46,688 nucleotides of DNA from Chromatiales bacterium (GCA_016789845.1 JAEUQA010000024.1:1-46688); one strand, 5' to 3'. Positions 37,053-45,734 are shown, counted from the stretch's first letter. Made by a program: numbers and translations. The notes: generated by a model not told the origin, from the letters alone.

Positions 37053-39146
37053 TCAGAACTTCCGGCTCACGCCGCCGTAGAAGCTGAGCGGCATGCCCGG
37101 CGCGTACTGGGGCAGGCCGTTCGACACCTGCGCCGAGTTCGCCCAGCGCGTGTCGAAGACGTTGGTGGCCCGCACGAAGAACTGCCAGTCGCCGCTGGTC
37201 TCGTAGTTGAGGCGCACGTTCACCAGGTTGTGGCCGTCGTACTTCTCGGTGTTGGCGTCATTCAGCCAGTAGGACCCCAGGTACACCAGCTCGGCCTCCA
37301 CGGAGAGGCCGTCGAGCCGGCCCGGCGTGAAGCCCAGCACGACGTTGCCGACGTGCTCCGGCGCCGACGGCATGGTGTTGCCGCTGAAGTCCACGTTGAC
37401 GCCGTTGACGAAGGCCACCCATTCCTCGTACTTGCTGTCGGACTTGCTGGCGGCGACGTCGAGGCGCCACTCGGGCAGGAACTGCCAGCCAATGGCGGCC
37501 TCGATGCCGTCGTGGCTGGTCTCGCCGTTGTTGGTCTGGGTCGGGCCGGAGCCGTCGTTGTAGGTGAGGATGTCGTCGCGCTTAGTCATGGTGTAGGCCG
37601 ACAACTCCCAGGAAAGGGTGGGTACCGGCGTGCCCCGCAGGCCGATCTCGTAGCTGTCAGCCTTGACGGGCTTGAGGTTCGTCGAGTCCAGGTTGGCGCC
37701 CTGGCGGAAGAGCTGGCCCTCCTGGGGCACGCGGAAGGACTGCTTGTAGCTCAGGAAGCCGTTGAACGTGGGCGTGAAGGCCCAGGTCGCCCCGATGCTC
37801 GGATTGAGGCGCTCGTAGTCCACGGTCTGGTCTTCGGGCCGGTAGAAGACCCGCACCGGGCTGGTAGGACCGTTCTGGGTCTCGAACGCGCCATCCGCCA
37901 GGTTGTTCTCGTAGTCGAAGCCGAGCACGTCGAAGCGCAGGCCGGCGGTCAGGCGCAGGTTCTCGACCGGGCTGGTTTCCACCTGCACGTAGGGCGAGAC
38001 CTGGGAGAACGTGACGTCGTAGTCGTAGATCCGGCCCTGGTTGGTGTAGCTCTCGTACACCGGCCCGTTGCGCGTGGCCCAGATCCGGTCTTCCTCCCGG
38101 GATCCCGGGCTGTAGTCCAGGTCCATGCCCGCGATCAGGCGCGTGTTCCAGGGCGCGAAGTCCTGCCGGTACTTCACCAGCGCGCCCAGGGAGTAGTACG
38201 AGGTGGTGTAGACCACCGGGTCGAAGGCCAGGGTGAAGGTCGGCAGCAGGTCCATCTCGCTCCAGCGCAGGTACGGGGTCACCGTCATCACGCCGTCACC
38301 CGCGGCCTGCTCCCAGTCCATGGAGGCCCGGGCGCTCTTCACCTTGCGGTAGGCGAAGGGCGTGTAGTTCCGCTCGGGGTTGTTCCTGTAGTCGTCCTCG
38401 GACAGGTAGCTCAGCGCGCCGGTGTCCTGGTCGATGTTGGTGGCGGAGACGATGCCCTTCAGGCGGCCGTCCCCGGCGAGGGCCTGGTCGCCCCGCAGGG
38501 TGATGGTCTGCCGGTCGTAGCCGCTCTGGTCCCGCCAACCGTCGCTGTGGGTGACGTTCAGGTCGGCGCGGCCGCCGAAGTCGCCCCAGGTGTTGCTGGC
38601 CGACACGAGGCCCCGCAGCCAGGTGTAGTCGCCGGCCTCGAACAGGGTCTGCAGTTCGGGCCCCTCCGACGGCGCCCGGGTGAGGATGTTGACCACGCCG
38701 CCGATGGCGTCGCTGCCCTGGAGCGCGGTGCCCGGGCCCCGGATGACCTCGATGCCGCCCGCCTGGGGCAGGTTCACCTCGTACATCGCGTTGTGGTTGA
38801 AGAAGCCGGAGGCGCGCACGGGCACGCCGTCCTCCAGGTACAGGTAGACGGGCGCGGTGCCGATGGGCTGGCGGATGCCCACGATGCTGCCCTCGCCGTT
38901 GGTCTGCTGCACGGAGACGCCCGGCACGCGGTTCAGGATTTCCGACGGATGACCCGGGCGGACCAGGTCGATTTCGTCGCTGCCCACCACCGAAATCGAG
39001 ATGGGCGTTTCGGCCCGGAGCGCCTCCTCCCGGGTCGTGGTGACGATGATCTCGTTGCTGCCGCGCGGGGATTCAGCCGCGATTGCCGGCAGGGAAGCCA
39101 GGGCGAGAACGAGGGCCAGGCCTGGCGCTGCAGTGGGTCGTGTCAT
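37053..39146 (-). CDS. TonB-dependent outer-membrane receptor
   Basis: 697 aa. Signal peptide ends AIAAE. Plug domain about 30-155 with EIIVTTTREEALRAETPIS, SEILNRVPGVSVQQTNGEGS, VYLYLEDGVPVRASGF and GIEVIRGPGTALQGSDAIGG. The 22-strand barrel ends in the receptor signature NVFDTRWANSA to SFYGGVSRKF, with C-terminal Phe. It imports a ligand, often a metal chelate or a large organic, across the outer membrane using TonB energy. AAGGA lies 7 nt before ATG 39146. Neighbours (Asp-box propeller with CxCC, TlpA-like thioredoxin, AztD-like propeller, cytochrome c) favour a metal ligand. Confidence 0.93.
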   Translation of the reverse strand: MTRPTAAPGLALVLALASLPAIAAESPRGSNEIIVTTTREEALRAETPISISVVGSDEIDLVRPGHPSEILNRVPGVSVQQTNGEGSIVGIRQPIGTAPVYLYLEDGVPVRASGFFNHNAMYEVNLPQAGGIEVIRGPGTALQGSDAIGGVVNILTRAPSEGPELQTLFEAGDYTWLRGLVSASNTWGDFGGRADLNVTHSDGWRDQSGYDRQTITLRGDQALAGDGRLKGIVSATNIDQDTGALSYLSEDDYRNNPERNYTPFAYRKVKSARASMDWEQAAGDGVMTVTPYLRWSEMDLLPTFTLAFDPVVYTTSYYSLGALVKYRQDFAPWNTRLIAGMDLDYSPGSREEDRIWATRNGPVYESYTNQGRIYDYDVTFSQVSPYVQVETSPVENLRLTAGLRFDVLGFDYENNLADGAFETQNGPTSPVRVFYRPEDQTVDYERLNPSIGATWAFTPTFNGFLSYKQSFRVPQEGQLFRQGANLDSTNLKPVKADSYEIGLRGTPVPTLSWELSAYTMTKRDDILTYNDGSGPTQTNNGETSHDGIEAAIGWQFLPEWRLDVAASKSDSKYEEWVAFVNGVNVDFSGNTMPSAPEHVGNVVLGFTPGRLDGLSVEAELVYLGSYWLNDANTEKYDGHNLVNVRLNYETSGDWQFFVRATNVFDTRWANSAQVSNGLPQYAPGMPLSFYGGVSRKF

Positions 39147-39316
39147 GCGAAAGTCCTTGTCGTGACGAGTCGCGGGATGCCGGCGATTAACCTACGTCCT
39201 TTCCGCGCCCGGTTCGTGCGGCGCTTTGTCGCGCCAAAACAGGGTCCGGCGTCCGCTGCAAACCGGGTTGCGGGTAGTAGGATTCCGCGCAACGCCCAGT
39301 CGGAGACCTGCCCACC

Positions 39317-39802
39317 GTGATCACGCGACGCCTTGCGATCGGCGGACTACTCGCGGCCCTGGCCGGCAATGCCCGCGCCGCAGCGCCGGCCTTTCGCCCC
39401 CTGCAGAGCGGCTCCTTCGACGGGCTGGTCGCCGCCCGCCGCAACCAACCCTTCCTGCTGGTCCTCTGGTCCATCACCTGCGGGCCCTGCCGGGACGAGT
39501 TCGCCCTGCTGCGGGAGATGCGCAAGCGCTACCCGCAACTGCCCCTGGTGCTGATCTCCACCGACGACCTGAGCGACGAGGCCATGGCGGCGAAGGCCCT
39601 GCAGGACTTCGCCATGGCGGGCGAGGAAAACTGGCTCTTCGCGGATGATGCCCAGAAGCTGCGCTACGAAATCGACCCCGGCTGGTACGGGGAACTGCCC
39701 CGCGCCTACTTCTACGCTGCCAGCCACAGCCGCGAGGGCATCAGCGGCGCGCTGGCCCGGGAGCGCATCGAGGCCTGGATCAGGGCTGAAAAGATCGGTT
39801 GA
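39317..39802 (+). CDS. TlpA-like periplasmic thioredoxin
   Basis: 161 aa. The N-terminus ITRRLAIGGLLAALAGNARA is a twin-arginine-like signal peptide. The thioredoxin fold has LLVLWSITCGPCRDEFALLR, where CGPC is the redox pair, and ELPRAYFYAASHSREG near the end with the cis-Pro. It is predicted to reduce or shuffle disulfides, or to deliver metal, in the periplasm. GTG start at 39317. Divergent from the TonB receptor (170 nt between), convergent to the AztD-like gene with a shared hairpin terminator. Confidence 0.88.
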   Translation: MITRRLAIGGLLAALAGNARAAAPAFRPLQSGSFDGLVAARRNQPFLLVLWSITCGPCRDEFALLREMRKRYPQLPLVLISTDDLSDEAMAAKALQDFAMAGEENWLFADDAQKLRYEIDPGWYGELPRAYFYAASHSREGISGALARERIEAWIRAEKIG

Positions 39803-39822
39803 CAGTCTGGACTGACCGGCCG

Positions 39823-39853
39823 GCCCTAGTCCGGCCCAGCGCCGGACTAGGGC
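39823..39853. terminator. Bidirectional hairpin between convergent genes
   Basis: GCCCTAGTCCGGC (39823-39835) and GCCGGACTAGGGC (39841-39853) form a perfect 13-bp stem with a 5-nt loop, between the TlpA-like and AztD-like genes. The stop TAG of the AztD-like gene lies in the stem. No U-tract on either side. Confidence 0.6.
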
Positions 39854-41106
39854 GCAGCCCGGTTCAGGCCCGTGACCACCGGCGTTCCGCCGGCCTTGAC
39901 CACCACGAGCCGCGTGGGCTGGCCCCCAACCTTGATCTTCCGGAGCACCTTGCCGGCCAGGATGTCCACCTCGACGATCACGCCCTTCGGCGGGATCGTG
40001 ATGTAGGCGGTGTTGCCGAGGGTGACGATCTCCGGGAGCAACGCCTTGTCCACGTGCTCGTGGTACTCGCTGTCGAACTTCCGGGAAACCCTCACCTTGC
40101 GCAGTGACTCGCCCGTGCCGCCGTCACGGATGTCGAGAGTCCCGTCGCGGGAGTACAGGAGGATGAAGCTGCCGTCCTCGGTGACGCCGCGCTGGATCGC
40201 CGCGTTCACGGGAATCGACTCGAAGGCGTAGGGCTGCTTCCGGCCGTCGAGCCGCAGTATGGCGGGGTTGGCGCCCTCCGACGTGCCCCACATCACGCCG
40301 TCCTTGCCGTGCATGAAGATCGCGGCGCGCTGCTTCGACGGGTAGGGAATGCGGGCCACTTCCCGGTTGGCTTCCTCCCCGCGGGTGCCGACGACCACGA
40401 CGTTGCCCATGCAGGCGAAGAACAGGCGCCCGGTCTCCTGGTCGTCGCACATGCCGTGGAGGACCGGGCAGCCCGCCACCCGCGCGACTTCCCTGCCCGA
40501 TTGCCGGTCGAGGATCTGCACGAGGCCCTTGGCCAGGTGGCCCACGTAGAGATTGTCGCCGGCCTCCTGGTAATGGTAGTGGTCCGGCGCGGCGAGCTTC
40601 AGCCTGCGCACCGGCACGGCGCCGAGGGAACCGAAGTCGCTGGCTTCGTAGATCTCCACCTCGCCGGTGCCTTCGTTGAACACGGCATCCTGCCCGCCGA
40701 TGGTAGAGAGGTGCCCGTCATGCACGCCACCCGGCGCGCTGCCCACCCAGCTGCGCACCACGGACGGGAACAGGAACTTGCCCGCGCCGGCCTCCACGCC
40801 CGTATCGATCACGGTGATGGTGTCCCGCTTCGTGTCCCGGCCCCGCATGGCAAACAGGTAACGGCTGTCCTGGGTGAGGCCCAGCGTGAGTATGTAGGGC
40901 GGCGTCGCAAGACGCGTGACCACCTTGCCCTCGGGGAGATCGATGGCGACCACCTCGCCGGTCGCGGAGTCCGAGGCGAACAGGCGGGCCGCTGCCACCT
41001 GTCCTTCCGCATTGCGGGCCACCGGCCCGTGGGCCAGCGCGGCCGGCGCGGCCGCCAGCACTGCCAGCAGCCCTGCTGCGATCAAGCCCCGGTCTGCGTG
41101 GTGCAT
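39847..41106 (-). CDS. AztD-like periplasmic beta-propeller (putative metallochaperone)
   Basis: 419 aa. Signal peptide HHADRGLIAAGLLAVLAAAP ending ALAHG. Propeller blades of YVTN type run through the protein (ARLFASDSATGEVVAIDLPE, NLYVGHLAKGLVQILDRQSG). The segment VAGCPVLHGMCDDQETGRLF then FACMGNVVVVG resembles the C-x-x-LHG-x-x...C arrangement of AztD zinc chaperones, and VHDGHLSTIGGQDAVFN and PDHYHYQ supply clustered histidines. ATG 41106 with GAGAGGGG upstream. The cytochrome c gene is 19 nt upstream. AztD similarity is by motif only; a plain YVTN protein is the alternative. Confidence 0.7.
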   Translation of the reverse strand: MHHADRGLIAAGLLAVLAAAPAALAHGPVARNAEGQVAAARLFASDSATGEVVAIDLPEGKVVTRLATPPYILTLGLTQDSRYLFAMRGRDTKRDTITVIDTGVEAGAGKFLFPSVVRSWVGSAPGGVHDGHLSTIGGQDAVFNEGTGEVEIYEASDFGSLGAVPVRRLKLAAPDHYHYQEAGDNLYVGHLAKGLVQILDRQSGREVARVAGCPVLHGMCDDQETGRLFFACMGNVVVVGTRGEEANREVARIPYPSKQRAAIFMHGKDGVMWGTSEGANPAILRLDGRKQPYAFESIPVNAAIQRGVTEDGSFILLYSRDGTLDIRDGGTGESLRKVRVSRKFDSEYHEHVDKALLPEIVTLGNTAYITIPPKGVIVEVDILAGKVLRKIKVGGQPTRLVVVKAGGTPVVTGLNRAAP

Positions 41107-41125
41107 CTGCTTACCCCTCTCCGTG

Positions 41126-41575
41126 TCACTCGTCTTCGTGGACGCCCAGCCAGGCCTCGTAGATGGCCGGCGGCCACAGGCTCTGGACCCAGGCGATGAC
41201 CGCCCGCTTGTCACCGTCGGCAAGGACGTCCGAGAAGGACGGCATGGTGCCGCCCATGGACCCACCTCCGGTGTCGAGGGTTCGCAGCATCTGGGTGATC
41301 GGATGATTGGCCGAGTGGCCCGTGCCGTCCAGGGGCGGCGCCGGGTAGTAGCCGGACTCGTCCCGCTCCTCCCAGTTGGGCTGGCCCTGGCCCCGGTCCC
41401 CGTGGCAGGCCGCGCAGTTGGCCGCGTACAGGGCCTGGCCCCGCTCGACCTCGGCGGGGTCGTACCAGCGCCGGGTGGCCGGGTTCACGGGCAGCTCATG
41501 CCCGGCGAAGGCTCCCGTGACCGGGATCAGCAGGAGCAGGGCGAGGAGACGGATGGAGTGAACCGGGAACTGCAC
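41126..41575 (-). CDS. Periplasmic c-type cytochrome, single haem
   Basis: 149 aa. Signal peptide QFPVHSIRLLALLLLIPVTG ending AFA. The haem-binding site ANCAACHGDRGQG (about 53-65) and the distal Met in GGTMPSFSDVL define a class I monohaem cytochrome, close to the subunits found with oxidases and copper proteins. It probably carries electrons for a periplasmic oxidation and is followed by the AztD-like gene in the same transcript. Confidence 0.92.
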   Translation of the reverse strand: MQFPVHSIRLLALLLLIPVTGAFAGHELPVNPATRRWYDPAEVERGQALYAANCAACHGDRGQGQPNWEERDESGYYPAPPLDGTGHSANHPITQMLRTLDTGGGSMGGTMPSFSDVLADGDKRAVIAWVQSLWPPAIYEAWLGVHEDE

Positions 41576-41608
41576 GCCGTCATTTGAACATTGGACCTAG
41601 GTCGAAGG

Positions 41609-42622
41609 TCAATGCCGCAACCGCGGCATGAGCTCCCGGCCGATGATGTGGATGGCCCGGGCCGGGTCGTCGTGCAGCCGCAGGGCATTCTCGGTCATGC
41701 CGGCCGCGGCGAACGTCCGGAGCCGCTCGGCATGGCGGTCGAGATCACTGAGGTCGCCGGCCAGGCTGAGTCCCTCCACCAGCTTGGCGCAGATTTCCGG
41801 CGGCACGCCCTGGATGTCCCCGCTCTTGGTGCGGAAGGCGGTGAGGAACGCCTTCTTGTTCGCGCCCACGATGGCGGCCTCCTCGGTGGTGAGGAACGGC
41901 TCGTACCAGGCCTCGTCGAGCCAGCCCCGGAGCATCAGCTCCCGGCGTGCCTCGGCATAGGACGCCTCCCGGTCGTCCTTGATGTGGAAGGCGCAGAAGT
42001 TGTTCACGCGGAAGCTGTCCGGAGCCCGGCCATGCCTCGCCAGCCCTTCCCGCACGTAGCCCATGGTCCGGGGGAGCATCGGCAGGATCATGTCGCTCAG
42101 CATGGTGCCGTCGGCGAAGCGGGTGGCCATGTCCATCATCTTCGGGCCGGTGGCACCGGCGTAGATGATGGGCGGCGTGCCCTTCACCCAGGCGGAGCGG
42201 AAGTAGCGGGCCTTGTAGACCTGGCCGTCCCACTGCACCACCTGGCCCGCCACGGCGCGCTTCACCATCGCCACCGCCTCGCCGCAGCCGGTGACGCGCT
42301 TGCCGTACTTCACGCGGAGGACGCCGGGCCACTCGCCCCCGCCGCCGATGACCACCATGCCCCGCCCGCTCGCGTACTCGTTCAGGGTGGACACCGCGGT
42401 GGCGATCTTCAGCGGGTGCATCTCGTAGGGGCTGATGACGACGGCGCCGAGCATGATCTTCGTCGTGGCGGCCGCCGCCGGCATCAGGCAGAGAAAGGGG
42501 TCCCGGCCGCTGGCGTAGTTCTGGGTCCAGACGCCGCGGATGCCATACCCCTCCGCAAGCTGCGCGAGCTCGGCCACCTGGGACGGGGTGAGGTCGGCTT
42601 CGAGGATGATGTCGGTGTGCAT
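41609..42622 (-). CDS. LLM class flavin-dependent oxidoreductase (paralogue 5)
   Basis: 337 aa from ATG 42622. Subfamily marks: HTDIILEADLTPSQVAELAQ, SGRDPFLCLMPAAAA, SPYEMHPLKIATAVSTLNE, VVIGGGGEWPGVLRVKYGKR, GATGPKMMDMATRFADGTML and FCAFHIKDDREASYAEARRE. Nearest in this window to the gene at 33051 (ILEADLTPSQ against ILEPDLTPAQ). The position equivalent to the REP insertion of the 34811 paralogue reads RHGRAPDSFRVNN, without insertion. Substrate unknown. Confidence 0.9.
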   Translation of the reverse strand: MHTDIILEADLTPSQVAELAQLAEGYGIRGVWTQNYASGRDPFLCLMPAAAATTKIMLGAVVISPYEMHPLKIATAVSTLNEYASGRGMVVIGGGGEWPGVLRVKYGKRVTGCGEAVAMVKRAVAGQVVQWDGQVYKARYFRSAWVKGTPPIIYAGATGPKMMDMATRFADGTMLSDMILPMLPRTMGYVREGLARHGRAPDSFRVNNFCAFHIKDDREASYAEARRELMLRGWLDEAWYEPFLTTEEAAIVGANKKAFLTAFRTKSGDIQGVPPEICAKLVEGLSLAGDLSDLDRHAERLRTFAAAGMTENALRLHDDPARAIHIIGRELMPRLRH

Positions 42623-42765
42623 GGCGGGCCAGTGCTGCGGAAACCGGTCCGATTCTGGCACGCGTTGCGCCGACGGAGGCCGGTGCGCGGTTGTGGAATG
42701 TACTTATCGGGGGATGATCACGGAGAATGGAGCCGTTCTCCTGGTACCTGGATTGGAGGCGCCGC

Positions 42766-44094
42766 ATGCTGCCCGCCGCACTCTGCGTCCTGGCCCTGAT
42801 CGCCGGTGTCCTGCCGTCCGTCGTGGCCGCGGCGACCACCGACCTGTCGGGGGAATGGTACTTCGACGTGGATTCCCAGAATGGCCCTGGCCGGCGCGAC
42901 GTGCTGTTCAGGCAGGAGGGCCAGCGGGTCATCGGCTTCATCGAGAGCGACTCCGCCAGCGGCCGCTTCGTGGGCAGCGTGACCGGGGCGACTCTCGAGT
43001 TCACCGCGGTGCTGGAATTCGGCGGCGAGCCCATGGCCGCCGTCTACCGGGCGACCGTGCGGGGCGACGAGATGACCGGCACGATCGACTTCGGCCTGTA
43101 CGGCCGCGGCACCTTCACCGGCAGGCGCGGTCGCCGGCCGGCGCCGGCACAGCCGGCGGGGACGGTGGCTATCGAGGGATCGGCGCAACAGGCAGGGATA
43201 GCCGCCGCCACCGCCGGCGACCTGTTCGGCGTCCTGCATGGCGGGGCAATCCATCCCGAGATGGTGGCCTTGCCCGGCGGACGCTTCCGCATGGGCTACG
43301 CGGGCCCGGAGGTCCAGCCTGGGTTCGGGGATGACTACGCCCGGGTGCACGACGTGGAGCTGTCGCCGTTCCGGATCAGCCGGTTCCTCGTAACCAATGC
43401 CCAGTACGCGGCATTCGCCGCCGCCACGAAGCGGGAGCCGCCACTGCCGCCCAGGGGGTGGGGCGACTACGGCGCCCGCTTCCCCAATCACCCGGTCGTG
43501 AATGTGAACTTCGAGGACTCGGCCGCCTATGCGCAGTGGCTGGCGGCCGGGACCGGCACCGCCTATCGCCTGCCCACCGAGGCGGAGTGGGAATACGCGG
43601 CGCGCGGCGGCAGCGAGGGCCGGCCCTTCGTCTTCGGCGACCGCTGGCAGGTCGACGCGGCGAACACGGCGATCTGGCGCATCGGCAGGCTGGTCGACCG
43701 GGACGGCTGGAAGGCCTGGTGGGATCGGGAAGGCGACCGCCTCTCGAAGTCGCAACCGATGACGACGCGGGTGGGCAGCTTTCCACCCAATGCCTTCGCG
43801 CTCTACGACATGGTGGGCAACGTGTGGCAGTGGACCCGGGACTGGTACCAGGCCGACTATTACCGGGTCTCCCCGCTGAAGGACCCGGCCGGTCCCGCCA
43901 CCGGCGACGAGAAAGTGCTGCGGGGCTGCTCCTGGTACAACCAGCCCGACGTCTGCCTGGTCGCCACCCGGGACCGCTACGCGCCGGAGCGGCGGCTCTA
44001 TTACAACGGCTTTCGCGTCGTGGCCGACTGGGGCGGTGGCGCCGGTACTGGCACGACAGTCGCGCCTCAAGGCGCTCCTACCAAGGTAGAGTAG
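42766..44094 (+). CDS. Sulfatase-modifying-factor (FGE/SUMF1) domain protein, secreted
   Basis: 442 aa from ATG 42766, chosen because GGAGG lies 6 nt upstream and a signal peptide (LPAALCVLALIAGVLPSVVA) follows; an ATG at 42727 is also in frame. Residues about 25-110 form a beta-rich domain (LSGEWYFDVDSQNGPG). Residues about 170-430 are an FGE-sulfatase domain: MVALPGGRFRMG, ISRFLVTNAQYAAFAA, YRLPTEAEWEYAARGG, NAFALYDMVGNVWQWTRDWY and RGCSWYNQPDVC...GFRVV. Only one of the two active-site cysteines of true formylglycine-generating enzymes seems placed correctly, so it may instead be a binding or accessory domain. The last residues (VAPQGAPTKVE) come from a REP. Confidence 0.85.
   Translation: MLPAALCVLALIAGVLPSVVAAATTDLSGEWYFDVDSQNGPGRRDVLFRQEGQRVIGFIESDSASGRFVGSVTGATLEFTAVLEFGGEPMAAVYRATVRGDEMTGTIDFGLYGRGTFTGRRGRRPAPAQPAGTVAIEGSAQQAGIAAATAGDLFGVLHGGAIHPEMVALPGGRFRMGYAGPEVQPGFGDDYARVHDVELSPFRISRFLVTNAQYAAFAAATKREPPLPPRGWGDYGARFPNHPVVNVNFEDSAAYAQWLAAGTGTAYRLPTEAEWEYAARGGSEGRPFVFGDRWQVDAANTAIWRIGRLVDRDGWKAWWDREGDRLSKSQPMTTRVGSFPPNAFALYDMVGNVWQWTRDWYQADYYRVSPLKDPAGPATGDEKVLRGCSWYNQPDVCLVATRDRYAPERRLYYNGFRVVADWGGGAGTGTTVAPQGAPTKVE
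44059..44081 (-). repeat. REP element encoding a protein C-terminus
   Basis: Minus-strand REP beginning GTAGGAGCGCCTTGAGGCGC. Read on the plus strand it encodes V-A-P-Q-G-A-P-T near the end of the FGE-domain protein, 10 nt before the stop. Confidence 0.85.
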
Positions 44095-44127
44095 CGCCCC
44101 ATCCTTCCTCGTTCGGGAATTGCACCC

Positions 44128-45282
44128 ATGTCCGCTGACAAGCCCACGACCATCGTCGCCGCCGTCCTGCTGAGCTGCGTGGGCGTCCTCGCCATCATGG
44201 CGGGGCCGATCATGACGGAGGTGCTCGTCGCCGCCCTTGGCCTGCCGGCCGACGCGGCCGGACAGATCTTCGCGGTCGAGGCGCTCGGCACCGCGCTGGC
44301 GCCGCTCGCCGCGACGCTGTGGATGGGACGGGTCCGCTGGCGGACGGCGGCGATCATCGCCCTGCTGGTGGTGGTGGGCGGCAACGTCGTGTCGAGCTAC
44401 CAGACGACCGCGGGCGCCCTCATCGCACTGCGTTTCGCGGTCGGCTTCTTCGGCGAGGGCACCGCCTTCGCCCTTGCCATCGGCATCATCAGCGGCACGG
44501 CGCAGAAGGACCGGAACTTCGCGTTCCTCATCGCCGCCCAGGTCGCCCTGGGCGTGCTGTGTTTCCTGCTCCTGCCGTTGCCGAGGGACGCAGGTATCGG
44601 CGGGGTGCTGCTGCCCCTGGCTGGACTGGCCGCCCTGACCCTCCTCACCACCGTCTGGATCCCCCAGCCTTCGGCTCCCGCGGGCCACCACGCCGCGGCG
44701 ACAGGCACCGGCGGGTCGGCCGGGCCGGCGTTCGTTGCCCTGGCGGTGATGCTGATCTGGTGCACGGGCCTCGGCGCGATCTGGGCCTTCGTCAAGCTGA
44801 TCGGTAGCTCCGCCGGCATCGATCCGGCCCAGGTGGGCGTGGCACTCGGCATCTCCACCGGCATCGCCACGTCGGGGGCCCTGGCGGCCTCCTGGCTGGC
44901 AGACCGGATCGGCCGGATCATCCCGGTCACCGTGGCCCTCCTGGTGCAGGTGGCCATGATCGCCCTGCTGCAGGGGCAGATGAGCTTCCTGCAGTTCGCC
45001 GTCACCGCCGCCGTGTTCCAGATCTTCTGGAACCTGACAGGTCCCTACATGATGGGAACCATCGCGCTCAGCGACACCACCGGCAAGGTGAGCCTGCTGA
45101 TTCCCACCGCCCAGATCGGTGGCTTCTTCCTGGGGCCGGTGATCGCCGGCCGGTTCCTGACGGGCCAGGGCTTCGGTCCGGCGAACACCGTCGCGATCGT
45201 CTGCTGCCTGCTGGCGCTGGCGCTCTTCATTCCGACGGCGCTACGCCTGAACAAGCGCCTGGCCAGCCAGGCTGCCGGCTGA
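44128..45282 (+). CDS. MFS transporter (drug-efflux-like)
   Basis: 384 aa with about 12 helices. The N-terminal half (IVAAVLLSCVGVLAIMAGPI; VEALGTALAPLAATLWMGRV; LIALRFAVGFFGEGTAFALA) and the C-terminal half (GTIALSDTTGKVSLLIPTAQ; FFLGPVIAGRF) are typical of DHA1-type or arabinose-efflux-like carriers. Loop 2-3 basic motif is weak (MGRVRWR). It is followed by a strong hairpin. Substrate unknown. Confidence 0.85.
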   Translation: MSADKPTTIVAAVLLSCVGVLAIMAGPIMTEVLVAALGLPADAAGQIFAVEALGTALAPLAATLWMGRVRWRTAAIIALLVVVGGNVVSSYQTTAGALIALRFAVGFFGEGTAFALAIGIISGTAQKDRNFAFLIAAQVALGVLCFLLLPLPRDAGIGGVLLPLAGLAALTLLTTVWIPQPSAPAGHHAAATGTGGSAGPAFVALAVMLIWCTGLGAIWAFVKLIGSSAGIDPAQVGVALGISTGIATSGALAASWLADRIGRIIPVTVALLVQVAMIALLQGQMSFLQFAVTAAVFQIFWNLTGPYMMGTIALSDTTGKVSLLIPTAQIGGFFLGPVIAGRFLTGQGFGPANTVAIVCCLLALALFIPTALRLNKRLASQAAG

Positions 45283-45300
45283 AACCGGCGCGGCGCCTGG

Positions 45301-45330
45301 CCACCCCGGTACAGCACAGCGCCGGGGTGG
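45301..45330. terminator. Hairpin terminator between convergent genes
   Basis: CCACCCCGG (45301-45309) and CCGGGGTGG (45322-45330) form a perfect 9-bp stem with a 12-nt loop, between the MFS gene and the convergent small basic protein gene. No long U-run is seen. Confidence 0.55.
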
Positions 45331-45337
45331 TCCGGCT

Positions 45338-45655
45338 CTAGCGCTTCTTGCCGGCCTTGCGCCGGGGGGCAGCCTTGCCCTTCCCGGCCAACCTGGCCTT
45401 GCCGCGGGTGGCCTTGCGCCGCTGGCCAGCCTTCTCCGCCAGGTACTCGTCCCGGACCATCTCGATGTCGATCATCAGGGAGGCCGTCATGCGGGCCGCC
45501 TGGATGTACTCGTCCAGGACCGGATCGGTGAGCGGGAGAATGCCGCCCTTGCCGCGCCTGGCCGTCACGGCCTTCCACAACTTCTGCTGGCGCTTCTCGG
45601 CGGTGACCGTGGCGTTGTCGACGTAGGCAAGGTGCTTTTCGATCAGCGTGGGCAT
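45338..45655 (-). CDS. Small protein with basic C-terminal tail
   Basis: 105 aa, no family recognised. The first 70 residues are helical and mixed-charge (PTLIEKHLAYVDNATVTAEK, then DPVLDEYIQAARMTASLMID). The last 30 are Lys/Arg/Gly/Ala-rich (AGQRRKATRGKARLAGKGKA), like nucleic-acid-binding tails of H1-like proteins. No signal peptide. A DNA- or RNA-associated role is possible. Confidence 0.65.
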   Translation of the reverse strand: MPTLIEKHLAYVDNATVTAEKRQQKLWKAVTARRGKGGILPLTDPVLDEYIQAARMTASLMIDIEMVRDEYLAEKAGQRRKATRGKARLAGKGKAAPRRKAGKKR

Positions 45656-45734
45656 GCGGGCTCCTCGACGGGTGTACTGGAAGAATCTGCGGGGACGATA
45701 GGGATCAGGACCGGGGAATTCAACCGGGGCCGGC

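Noticed and set aside
37230..39320. Long plus-strand open frame antisense to the TonB receptor
   Set aside because: Low-complexity Val/Gly/Ala/His protein with no motif, while the opposite strand encodes a complete receptor with signal peptide and C-terminal Phe.
39799..39804. TTGACA box after the TlpA-like gene
   Set aside because: No -10 box at suitable spacing and it lies between convergent genes, so a promoter here would serve nothing evident.
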